Source: Bacillota bacterium (GTDB taxonomy: Bacteria > Bacillota > Bacilli > Alicyclobacillales > SLC66). From it: 5,407 bases of DNA. The first letter of the stretch is position 1. Each line of letters begins with the position of its first letter. The stretch is taken from the NCBI GenBank assembly GCA_021820825.1, contig JAKADD010000206.1, forward strand, positions 1-5,407. The letters run 5' to 3'. A model generated the notes under the pieces. That model was not told the DNA's origin, searched no databases, and was given only the letters and a program-made list of their open reading frames with translations. The position numbers were made by a program, and so were the translations under genes. Positions 1-5,397 of this stretch are shown here, piece by piece.

Positions 1-1
1 G

Positions 2-1273
2 GCCGGAAGCTGGATCTACATTGGCTCCCAGGGGATTTTGCAGGGAACCTATGAGACGTTTGCAGAAGCGGCCCGTCAGCACACGGGCGGCACTCTGGCC
101 GGAACGTGGACGCTCACCGCCGGTCTTGGCGGGATGGGCGGAGCCCAGCCGCTGGCCGTTACCATGAACGGGGGCGTTGCGCTCATCGCGGAGGTGGATG
201 GTGAGCGGATTCGCAGGCGGCTGGATACGAAGTACCTGGACGCGGCGGCGCAGAGTCTCGACGAAGCGCTGACTCTTGTCAAAACGGCTGTCGCGAAGGG
301 CAGGCCGCTGTCGGTGGCGGTGGAAATGAACGCTGTCGATGTCTACCGTGAGTTGCTTTTGCGCAGGGAAATCCCCCAGTTTGTGACGGATCAGACGTCG
401 GCGCATGATCCTCTGTACGGCTATTTGCCACAGGGGGTGTCGCTTTTGGAAGGAGCCGGATTGCGTCTGAGCGATCCCGCAGGCTATGTCGCGCGCGCCA
501 AGAAATCGATGGCTCTGCACGTGCGTCTGATGTTGGCCATGAAAGAGCAGGGCGCCGTGGTCTTCGACTATGGGAACAATATCCGGCAGGTGGCGTTTGA
601 TGAAGGGGTGACGGACGCATTTTCCTTTCCCGGTTTTGTGCCCGCCTACATCCGGCCGCTCTTTTGTGAAGGGAAAGGGCCGTTTCGCTGGGCCGCTCTT
701 TCGGGTGATCCGGACGACATCAAACGGACGGATGAACTGGTTCTGGAACTGTTTCCGGAGGATGCGAAGCTGCGGACCTGGATCGAAAAAGCGCAACGCC
801 AGGTGCAGTTTCAGGGCCTTCCCGCGCGCATTTGCTGGCTTGGTTACGGGGAACGGGCGCGGTTTGGCCTGGCCATGAATGAACTGGTGCGCAGCGGTGA
901 GCTTAAAGGTCCTATCGTGATCGGTCGCGACCACCTTGACGCCGGATCGGTCGCTTCTCCCAATCGCGAAACGGAAGGCATGCAAGATGGCAGCGACGCC
1001 GTCGCAGATTGGCCGATCCTGAACGCGCTGCTAAACACTGCGGCTGGCGGGTCATGGATCTCCGTCCACCATGGCGGCGGTGTGGGGATGGGGTACTCGA
1101 TCCACGCGGGAATGGTCGTGGTCGCCGACGGAACAGACCGCGCCGAGCGTAAGCTGGGCCGCGTTCTCACCACGGATCCTGGTATGGGAGTCATTCGCCA
1201 TGTTGACGCGGGCTACGAGAAAGCGCAGCGGATTGCGCAGGAACGAAACGTCCGCATACCCATGCAGGAATAG
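2..1273 (+). CDS. hutU: Urocanate hydratase (urocanase), 5' end outside the window
   Basis: Cytoplasmic NAD+-dependent enzyme of histidine degradation that hydrates urocanate to 4-imidazolone-5-propionate. The reading frame is open from base 2, so the gene enters from the left; 423 codons are visible of the roughly 555 usual for the family, leaving about 130 N-terminal residues outside. Nearly every family signature is present in order: [12 protein letters not shown] at the edge, the glycine-rich [12 protein letters not shown] (NAD-binding part), [56 protein letters not shown], then [19 protein letters not shown] and HHGGGVGMG. The Cys in LPARICW (codon 833-835) matches the conserved cysteine reported as essential in the Pseudomonas enzyme. 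The C-terminus is full length and intact, ending in TAG. A TTG at 38 is an internal Leu codon, not a start. hutI follows on the same strand, so co-transcription is likely. Confidence 0.97.
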   Translation, partial: AGSWIYIGSQGILQGTYETFAEAARQHTGGTLAGTWTLTAGLGGMGGAQPLAVTMNGGVALIAEVDGERIRRRLDTKYLDAAAQSLDEALTLVKTAVAKGRPLSVAVEMNAVDVYRELLLRREIPQFVTDQTSAHDPLYGYLPQGVSLLEGAGLRLSDPAGYVARAKKSMALHVRLMLAMKEQGAVVFDYGNNIRQVAFDEGVTDAFSFPGFVPAYIRPLFCEGKGPFRWAALSGDPDDIKRTDELVLELFPEDAKLRTWIEKAQRQVQFQGLPARICWLGYGERARFGLAMNELVRSGELKGPIVIGRDHLDAGSVASPNRETEGMQDGSDAVADWPILNALLNTAAGGSWISVHHGGGVGMGYSIHAGMVVVADGTDRAERKLGRVLTTDPGMGVIRHVDAGYEKAQRIAQERNVRIPMQE

Positions 1274-1299
1274 TCTTCCGCCAACAGAGAGAGAAACTC

Positions 1300-1384
1300 G
1301 CTCTGCCGGGATCGTAACCTGTGCCGAGGCGAGTTCGGCGAAGCTGTGTCTGAGCAGCGGCACAGGTTACGATCCCGGCAGAGC
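1300..1384. repeat. Perfect 27-bp inverted repeat in the hutU-hutI gap
   Basis: Bases 1300-1326 and 1358-1384 are exact reverse complements (27 of 27) around a 31-nt centre. The arm contains CTCTGCCGGGATCGTAACC. In RNA this would be a very stable long hairpin starting 27 nt after the hutU stop. The centre can form a further small stem (GCCGA at 1323-1327 with TCGGC at 1335-1339), which competes with the inner end of the main stem. No T-run follows, so it is not a standard intrinsic terminator. It could be an mRNA processing or stability element, a palindromic intergenic repeat, or a small mobile remnant. The pairing is seen directly; the role is not known. Confidence 0.9.
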
Positions 1385-1424
1385 AGGCGCATGTTTATGG
1401 CGGCGGCAGAGCAGGCACATTTAT
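1376..1424. repeat. Imperfect tandem direct repeat before hutI
   Basis: Two adjacent copies start at 1376 and 1404 (period 28). Both begin CGGCAGAGCAGGC and continue as GCATGTTTAT (copy 1) or ACATTTAT (copy 2, two bases shorter and one substitution). The start of copy 1 lies in the right arm of the 27-bp inverted repeat, so the CGGCAGAG motif occurs three times in this gap: once inverted and twice direct. A weaker CGGCAAAA follows at 1434. This looks like local duplication at the edge of the palindrome. Confidence 0.75.
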
Positions 1425-1429
1425 CAGAT

Positions 1430-1434
1430 GGAGG
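1430..1434 (+). promoter_or_regulatory. Probable ribosome-binding site of hutI
   Basis: GGAGG lies 12 nt before the ATG at 1447. The spacing is somewhat long, and longer still for the second in-frame ATG at 1450, which favours 1447. No better Shine-Dalgarno sequence is nearby. Confidence 0.6.
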
Positions 1435-1446
1435 CGGCAAAAGTCG

Positions 1447-2715
1447 ATGATGCGAATCGCCACGCTGATTGACAATATCGGGCTACTATGGACAATGAGC
1501 GCAGGCAGTGAACAGGAGGACGCCGCAGCGTTTGCCGGCCGGGAAGCGATGCGGCAGGTGGGCGCCCTGGAGAACGCTGCGATTGCCGTGGACGAGAACG
1601 GGAACATAGCGGCGATTGGGAAGGCGCGGGAAATCCGCGCAATGGCGGAGGCGGATACGCACAAAGTCGATGCGCAGGGCGCCTTTGTATGTCCCGGTTT
1701 TGTCGATCCCCACACGCACCTCGTGCACGGCGGATCGCGTGAGGGAGAACTGCCGCTGCGTCTGGCGGGGGCGGGGTATCTCGATATTTTGCGGGCGGGC
1801 GGAGGGATTATGAAGACCGTTCACGATACGCGCGCCAGCGATCACGCCACTCTGATTGCAAAGGCCCGCGCAAGTCTGCGCAGGATGCAGAGCTTTGGCG
1901 TTACGGCGGTCGAAGCAAAAACAGGCTACGGATTAGAACTGGAGACTGAGCGCAAGCAGCTTGCCGTCGCGAATTCCCTCGCCCGAACACTGTCGTTTAC
2001 GTTTGTGCAGACAGCTCTGCCAGCTCACGCGATTCCTCCCTCGCGTCTGGGGGATCGCGATCAGTTTATAGAAGAGATCGTTCATATGTTGCCGGTATTG
2101 CACAGTGAGGGAGCGGAATTCGCAGACGTATTTGTAGAAGAGGGTGTATTCACGGCTGCGGAAGGGCGACACATCCTGCAGGCGGCCAAACGGACCGGGT
2201 TGAAACTCAAACTGCACGCCGATGAAATGGCGTCCTGCGGCGGTGCAGAACTGGCTGCCGAAGTGGGCGCAGTCTCAGCTGACCACCTGTTGGCCGCAAC
2301 TGATGAAGGGCTCTGGAAGATGGCTCAGGCGGGCGTCGTTGCCGTGTGTCTTCCGGGCACGTCGTTCTACCTGCAAAAACGTTCCGCGCGCGCCCGCTTC
2401 ATGATTGACGAGGCGGGGCTGGCCGTGGCTGTGGCCAGCGACTACAATCCGGGATCGTCGCCTTCCGAGAATTTTGGATTCACGATGACACTCTCGCTGC
2501 TCGCGCTCGGCATGTCGCCCGAAGAAATTTTCGTGGCTGCCACGCACAATGCCGCAGCGGCCATTGACCGCGCGGGGGAGCTTGGCGTGCTGCGCCCAGG
2601 CCGCCGTGCGGATCTCGTGATCTTTGACGCCCCGAATCCGGCGTATGTGTTGACTCATTATGGCGTGTCCCACGTTCGCAGTGTATACGTGAAGGGTCAG
2701 CGGGTGTATGGGTGA
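1447..2715 (+). CDS. hutI: Imidazolonepropionase
   Basis: Metal-dependent amidohydrolase that opens the ring of 4-imidazolone-5-propionate to N-formimino-L-glutamate, the step after urocanase. The 422 residues match the usual family length (B. subtilis HutI is about 421). The N-terminal beta-sandwich part covers about residues 1-80. The TIM-barrel starts at PGFVDPHTHLVHGGSRE, giving metal ligands His89 and His91 and the substrate-contact Arg98. Next come KTGYGLE (Tyr161), AHAIPP (His194), LHADEM (metal ligand His257, Glu260), SADHL (His280) and VASDYNPGSSP (metal ligand Asp332). The C-terminus ends with the amidohydrolase pattern LRPGRRADLVIFDAPNP and HYGVSHV. All catalytic residues are present, so the enzyme should be active. 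The start is ATG 1447; ATG 1450 is directly adjacent. It lies 173 bp after hutU on the same strand, with no obvious promoter of its own. Confidence 0.97.
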   Translation: MMRIATLIDNIGLLWTMSAGSEQEDAAAFAGREAMRQVGALENAAIAVDENGNIAAIGKAREIRAMAEADTHKVDAQGAFVCPGFVDPHTHLVHGGSREGELPLRLAGAGYLDILRAGGGIMKTVHDTRASDHATLIAKARASLRRMQSFGVTAVEAKTGYGLELETERKQLAVANSLARTLSFTFVQTALPAHAIPPSRLGDRDQFIEEIVHMLPVLHSEGAEFADVFVEEGVFTAAEGRHILQAAKRTGLKLKLHADEMASCGGAELAAEVGAVSADHLLAATDEGLWKMAQAGVVAVCLPGTSFYLQKRSARARFMIDEAGLAVAVASDYNPGSSPSENFGFTMTLSLLALGMSPEEIFVAATHNAAAAIDRAGELGVLRPGRRADLVIFDAPNPAYVLTHYGVSHVRSVYVKGQRVYG

Positions 2716-2754
2716 CGCGGTGAATATTTACTGTAGTGACTGCAACACTTGGGG

Positions 2755-3036
2755 GAAGATGATGGCCAATTCGTTAGGTGGAATGGAGCGGTGCGGAGAT
2801 TGGCGAAATCGTTGCGCGTGGCAATGTCGTTATGGCTGGTTACTACAAACAGCCCGAAGAGACGGCAAAAGCGATGAGAAACGGTGGTTTCACACTGGAG
2901 ATTTGGCGTTGTGGCCCGACCAGACGAAAAATGGGGCGAAATTCCGGCTGCATTTGTAGTTGTCAAAGAGGGCATGGAGGTTTCCGCCGAAGAACTGATC
3001 GAGTTCTGTCGCGTGATCAATTTCGGCAAGAGGTAA
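2755..3036 (+). pseudogene. Decayed AMP-forming acyl-CoA synthetase, C-terminal relic
   Basis: Three frames carry successive pieces of one protein. Bases about 2755-2790 read EDDGQFVRWNGA. A frame change gives AEIGEIVARGNVVMAGYYKQ and [11 protein letters not shown] (2793-2885). A one-base loss then leads to WFHTGDLA (2885-2908). The last piece, from 2911 to the TAA at 3034-3036, reads [20 protein letters not shown] and ends EELIEFCR then [31 protein letters not shown] and RPDEKWGE are hallmarks of the C-terminal half of fatty acyl-CoA synthetases (DmdB/long-chain type). Between GDLA and VARPDE some 45 family residues are missing, including the DRxKDxIISGGENI region, and the lysine-bearing PKTxTGKI end is gone. 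The N-terminal ATP-binding domain (YTSGTTGxPKG) is also absent. The gene cannot be functional. The family is clear; the original substrate is not. Confidence 0.88.
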
Positions 3037-3041
3037 AGGAG
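3035..3041 (+). promoter_or_regulatory. Ribosome-binding site of the aldo/keto reductase
   Basis: AAAGGAG lies 10 nt before ATG 3052 and fixes that start. It overlaps the TAA (3034-3036) that closes the last frame of the acyl-CoA synthetase relic. Confidence 0.85.
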
Positions 3042-3051
3042 TGAATCATTC

Positions 3052-4035
3052 ATGCGTTACCGCACACTGGGCAGCACAGGACTATCGATCAGTGAAATCA
3101 GCTTCGGCACATGGGCCATTGGCGGCTCCTGGGGTAACGTGGATGAACAGTCTGCGCTTGATGCACTAGCCAAAGCGATCGATTCCGGCGTTAATTTCTT
3201 TGATACTGCGGATGTATACGGCGACGGTCGGGCAGAAAGGCTGCTGCGCTTGGCCACCAGAGGCCGCGAACGCGACATCTATATCGCCACGAAGTTTTGC
3301 CGCAACGCGGATATTCACGATCCCGCCACATACACGTACGATGCGATCACGAGTTTTTGCGAAGCAAGCCTGAAACGGCTTGACCGTGAAGCGATTGATC
3401 TGTACCAGATCCACTGTCCTCCGCCTGAAATTCTGGAACAGGGAGACGTCTTTTTTGCTTTGGAGCGGTTGAAACAGGCGGGAAAAATCCGTCACTACGG
3501 CGTAAGCGTCGAGACGGTGGCAGAAGGACTGCTGGCTATTCGCTATCCGGGAGTCGAAACCCTGCAGGTCATCTTTAATCTCTTCCGGCAAAAACCGATC
3601 TCAGAACTCTTCCCGCATACCAGTGTCCGCGATGTCGGTATCATCGTCAGGCTTCCGCTCGCAAGCGGACTGTTGACGGGCAAGTTCCAGCCCACAGACA
3701 CCTTTTCCGCCGACGATCACAGAAATTTTAACCGCGATGGCCAGTCATTTAATGTCGGCGAGACGTTTGCCGGGCTGCCTTTTGCCAAAGGGGTGGAACT
3801 GGCGCAACAGTTGCGCTGGATCGGCGAGGATCGCGGCAACATGGCCCGCGCCTCCATGCGTTGGATCTTGCAGCATCCCGCGGTCAGCTGTGTCATTCCC
3901 GGATTCAAAAATACTGTGCAGGTAGAAGACAATCTAGCCACGCTGGAGGCTGCTCCTTTCAGCGCAGAAGAGATGGAGAGACTGACCTCATTCTATGAGT
4001 CAGAAGTGAAATCCTGGATTCGCGGACCCTATTAG
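3052..4035 (+). CDS. Aldo/keto reductase family oxidoreductase
   Basis: NAD(P)H-dependent cytoplasmic oxidoreductase of the (beta/alpha)8-barrel AKR superfamily, 327 residues, a normal length. The N-terminus MRYRTLGSTGLSISEISFGT is the family opening. The catalytic tetrad is complete: Asp51 and Tyr56 in FFDTADVYG, Lys81 in IATKF, and His121 in LYQIHCP. GKIRHYGVS (about 145-152) and LASGLLTGKF (203-212) are further family motifs. The C-terminal CVIPGFKNTVQVEDNL (280-295) fits the stretch that binds the 2'-phosphate of NADPH, suggesting NADPH preference. ATG 3052 is supported by AAAGGAG 10 nt upstream. It stands between a relic and a convergent gene, so neighbours give no hint of substrate. No signal peptide or membrane segment is visible. 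The family is secure; a specific reaction cannot be assigned. Confidence 0.94.
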   Translation: MRYRTLGSTGLSISEISFGTWAIGGSWGNVDEQSALDALAKAIDSGVNFFDTADVYGDGRAERLLRLATRGRERDIYIATKFCRNADIHDPATYTYDAITSFCEASLKRLDREAIDLYQIHCPPPEILEQGDVFFALERLKQAGKIRHYGVSVETVAEGLLAIRYPGVETLQVIFNLFRQKPISELFPHTSVRDVGIIVRLPLASGLLTGKFQPTDTFSADDHRNFNRDGQSFNVGETFAGLPFAKGVELAQQLRWIGEDRGNMARASMRWILQHPAVSCVIPGFKNTVQVEDNLATLEAAPFSAEEMERLTSFYESEVKSWIRGPY

Positions 4036-4041
4036 CAACAA

Positions 4042-4104
4042 CAGACATGCGCAACTGGGCGTTCATCGCGTGTGGTTAGCGTGAACGCCCAGTTGTCCTG
4101 TCTG
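4042..4104. terminator. Hairpin after the aldo/keto reductase, possible terminator
   Basis: CAACTGGGCGTTCA (4052-4065) pairs perfectly with TGAACGCCCAGTTG (4082-4095) around a 16-nt loop. CAGAC (4042-4046) with GTCTG (4100-4104) can extend the stem after an internal loop. It begins 6 nt after the stop codon and lies between converging genes, the expected place for a terminator serving either strand. No T-run follows on either strand, so termination is inference. Confidence 0.55.
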
Positions 4105-4151
4105 GAGTCAGCGGAGCAGACAGTATCCGCACATAGTCCAATGGCTGACTC
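4105..4151. repeat. Second, nested inverted repeat in the convergent gap
   Basis: GAGTCAGC (4105-4112) pairs with GCTGACTC (4144-4151). Inside it GCGGA (4111-4115) pairs with TCCGC (4126-4130). CAGACAG (4117-4123) could instead pair with CTGTCTG (4098-4104), which would break the extended part of the preceding hairpin. Function is unknown. The rest of the gap up to 4197 shows nothing recognisable. Confidence 0.5.
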
Positions 4152-4197
4152 TGCCCAATTCGTCCGTTCTACTTGCGGGTATCTGTCGACAAGAGAA

Positions 4198-4560
4198 CTA
4201 CATGTTGCTGTTGATTTTCTCCCGTATCGAAGGTTGCGCTTTACTGATCGCTTCCTGGACGTGCTTCATATCCCGCTCTGCAAGTTGAACGGGCAGACTG
4301 GAAGCAGCCTTCATTCGATTTGCGAGAAACGGTTTTAGTTGGTCATTCGGCAACGAGGCCGCCAGAGTGAGGTTGGTGGCGCATAAACGAAGATATTGAA
4401 CATCGGTGGCTTTTTCTGCCATTTCTTGGATCATTGATCGCAGTGCGGCAAGCTGTTCTGCCTCTGGCAGCGAGCCAAGTTGCTGAAACATTGCCCCCAT
4501 CTTTTCCGAACGCTCTTCATCAGATAAATCGGCGAGAGCGACGACGTCCAGTTTACTCAT
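4198..4560 (-). CDS. Uncharacterised small helical protein with two similar halves
   Basis: Product of 120 residues that I do not recognise. The gene is supported by AAGGAG (4568-4573) 7 nt before the ATG and by a SigA-type promoter upstream. The protein is soluble-looking, rich in Ala, Leu, Met, Glu, Gln and Lys, predicted all-helical, with no signal peptide, membrane segment or cysteine pair (one Cys, residue 60). Two halves look alike at a period of 58 residues: Leu12 plus 18 residues to SLP at 30-32, and Leu70 plus 18 residues to SLP at 88-90, each followed by an amphipathic helix ending in EMAEKA or EAISKA. This suggests an ancient duplication of a helical hairpin. It converges on the aldo/keto reductase and diverges from the acetyltransferase. 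A frame on the plus strand (4072-4338) overlaps it but lacks a ribosome-binding site, so I treat that as a shadow. Confidence 0.8.
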   Translation of the reverse strand: MSKLDVVALADLSDEERSEKMGAMFQQLGSLPEAEQLAALRSMIQEMAEKATDVQYLRLCATNLTLAASLPNDQLKPFLANRMKAASSLPVQLAERDMKHVQEAISKAQPSIREKINSNM

Positions 4561-4567
4561 GACGATT

Positions 4568-4573
4568 CTCCTT
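4568..4573 (-). promoter_or_regulatory. Ribosome-binding site of the minus-strand small protein
   Basis: Read on the minus strand, AAGGAG lies 7 nt before ATG (4558-4560). It is near-ideal and decides the start. Confidence 0.85.
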
Positions 4574-4601
4574 CTCTGTAAATCAAATTTCGTATCATGA
4601 C

Positions 4602-4616
4602 ACTGTTTATTACAGT
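4602..4616. promoter_or_regulatory. Palindrome at the transcription start, candidate operator
   Basis: ACTGT (4602-4606) and ACAGT (4612-4616) are inverted repeats around TTATT. Flanking TCAT (4595-4598) and ATGA (4617-4620) add weaker symmetry offset by 3 nt. The site covers the position where transcription from the minus-strand promoter should begin, a classic place for a repressor. The protein that would bind is not identifiable here. Confidence 0.45.
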
Positions 4617-4619
4617 ATG

Positions 4620-4649
4620 ATTATACCGCTTCCACACAGCGTAATTCAA
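4620..4649 (-). promoter_or_regulatory. SigA-type promoter of the minus-strand small protein
   Basis: On the minus strand the -35 is TTGAAT (4644-4649, 4 of 6 to consensus) and the -10 is a perfect TATAAT (4620-4625), with an 18-bp spacer. Transcription should start near 4612-4614, giving a leader of about 50 nt that contains the ribosome-binding site. Confidence 0.75.
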
Positions 4650-4718
4650 GTTGGGCTTTGGATCCGTTAAAGAGACGGTGATTTAGAGAGGAGTCTGAGC
4701 GGTCCACGACGAATAGAT

Positions 4719-5309
4719 ATGAGTAATCACAGATCTGGAAGGAGTGTGCCTGCTCTGTTTCACCACGATGTAAATGGCGATATTCAATTGCGTTTATTGG
4801 AGCATTCCGATGCTGAAACGGTATTCTCCCTGGTCGATCGGTCAAGATTGTACTTGCAAAAATGGCTTCCGTGGGTGGCGGCGACAAAAACTGTGGATGA
4901 CTCCCATTTGTTCATCAAGACAACGCGCAATCAGTTCGCTTCTCATAACGGGTTCCAGGCTGGGATTTGGTACAAGGAACAATTGACAGGGATTATTGGC
5001 TTCCATGAACTCAACTGGCCGAATCGTTCCACAAGCATCGGATACTGGCTTGGAGAGGCATTTCAGGGGCAGGGAATCATGACGAGTTCATGTCGGGCTC
5101 TGGTTGACATTGCGTTTCGCGAGTATGGGTTGAATAGGGTTGAAATCCAGGCTGCCGCAGGAAATCGCAGGAGTCGATCCATTCCAGAACGGCTGGGCTT
5201 TCAGAATGAAGGGTGTAGACGTCAGGCCGAATGGTTGCAGGATCATTTTGTGGACCATGTCCTTTATGGGATGCTGGCGGAGGACTGGTCAAGGTCGGGC
5301 AGGCCATGA
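4719..5309 (+). CDS. RimL/YdaF-type GNAT N-acetyltransferase
   Basis: Acetyl-CoA-dependent N-acetyltransferase of the GNAT superfamily, in the group with RimL/RimJ ribosomal-protein acetyltransferases and Bacillus YdaF; its actual acceptor is unknown. Coordinates use the outer ATG (196 residues), but the likelier start is CTG 4755 (184 residues): GGAAGGAG at 4737-4744 sits 10 nt before it, no ribosome-binding site precedes ATG 4719, and family homology begins about there with LFHHDVNGDIQLRLL. Residues counted from 4719: WLPWV 49-53, NGFQAGIWYK 77-86, the central strands GIIGFHEL 91-98, SIGYWL 106-111, then the acetyl-CoA pyrophosphate loop FQGQGIM 115-121, and NRRSRSIPERLGF (149-161) with the conserved Asn149 and LGF. 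The C-terminus HVLYGMLAEDW matches the YdaF-like end. It is divergent from the small helical protein gene. No convincing plus-strand promoter was found upstream. Confidence 0.93.
   Translation: MSNHRSGRSVPALFHHDVNGDIQLRLLEHSDAETVFSLVDRSRLYLQKWLPWVAATKTVDDSHLFIKTTRNQFASHNGFQAGIWYKEQLTGIIGFHELNWPNRSTSIGYWLGEAFQGQGIMTSSCRALVDIAFREYGLNRVEIQAAAGNRRSRSIPERLGFQNEGCRRQAEWLQDHFVDHVLYGMLAEDWSRSGRP
4737..4744 (+). promoter_or_regulatory. Strong ribosome-binding site pointing to a CTG start
   Basis: GGAAGGAG lies inside the longest version of the acetyltransferase frame. It is only 1 nt from the in-frame GTG at 4746 (too close) and 10 nt from the in-frame CTG at 4755. No in-frame ATG, GTG or TTG lies at normal spacing. 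It is therefore best explained as the signal for a non-standard CTG start. Confidence 0.65.
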
Positions 5310-5311
5310 GA

Positions 5312-5339
5312 AAATGCGCTCTTCTGCTGGCCCGCATTT
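5312..5339. terminator. Weak hairpin after the acetyltransferase gene
   Basis: AAATGCG (5312-5318) pairs with CGCATTT (5333-5339) around a 14-nt loop, 3 nt after the stop codon. GGGCA (5297-5301) and TGCCC (5339-5343) may add an outer stem. No T-run follows, so termination is uncertain. Confidence 0.35.
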
Positions 5340-5367
5340 GCCCCTGTGACATGCTTCTGTGGCGTCC

Positions 5368-5397
5368 TTGACACAATATGCGCAAACAGAGTAAAAT
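5368..5397 (+). promoter_or_regulatory. SigA-type promoter reading out of the right edge
   Basis: Perfect -35 TTGACA (5368-5373), 18-bp spacer, -10 TAAAAT (5392-5397, 5 of 6). Transcription would start at about 5403-5405 and run off the window, so it belongs to an unseen downstream gene or RNA. Confidence 0.75.

Noticed and set aside
1300..1384. HutP-type antitermination site between hutU and hutI
   Set aside because: HutP recognises NAG triplets spaced by 4 nt, known from the leader before hutH. The NAG triplets here are spaced irregularly (2, 7, 8 and 0 nt), and there is no terminator U-run.
1300..1424. CRISPR array or T-box/riboswitch in the hutU-hutI gap
   Set aside because: There are only two short imperfect direct repeats with no spacer pattern, and no T-box or known riboswitch core motif.
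1071..1472. Plus-strand open frame across the hutU end and the palindrome
   Set aside because: It overlaps hutU in another frame, has no ribosome-binding site, and its translation is low-complexity Arg/Ser/Thr-rich with no family resemblance.
2708..3044. Short open frames at 2708-2959 and 2778-3044 as real small genes
   Set aside because: Each encodes only fragments of one acyl-CoA synthetase that continue in other frames, so they are pieces of a pseudogene.
4072..4338. Plus-strand frame of 88 codons antisense to the small helical protein gene
   Set aside because: It has no ribosome-binding site and starts inside a hairpin, while the opposite strand has a good promoter, ribosome-binding site and coherent helical protein.
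4616..4621. Plus-strand -10 TATGAT overlapping the minus-strand promoter
   Set aside because: No acceptable -35 hexamer lies 16-18 bp upstream; the resemblance follows from the local palindrome.
4651..4718. Plus-strand promoter for the acetyltransferase (for example TTTGGA 4657-4662 with ATTTAG 4681-4686)
   Set aside because: Both hexamers are poor matches; I could not support any single promoter here.
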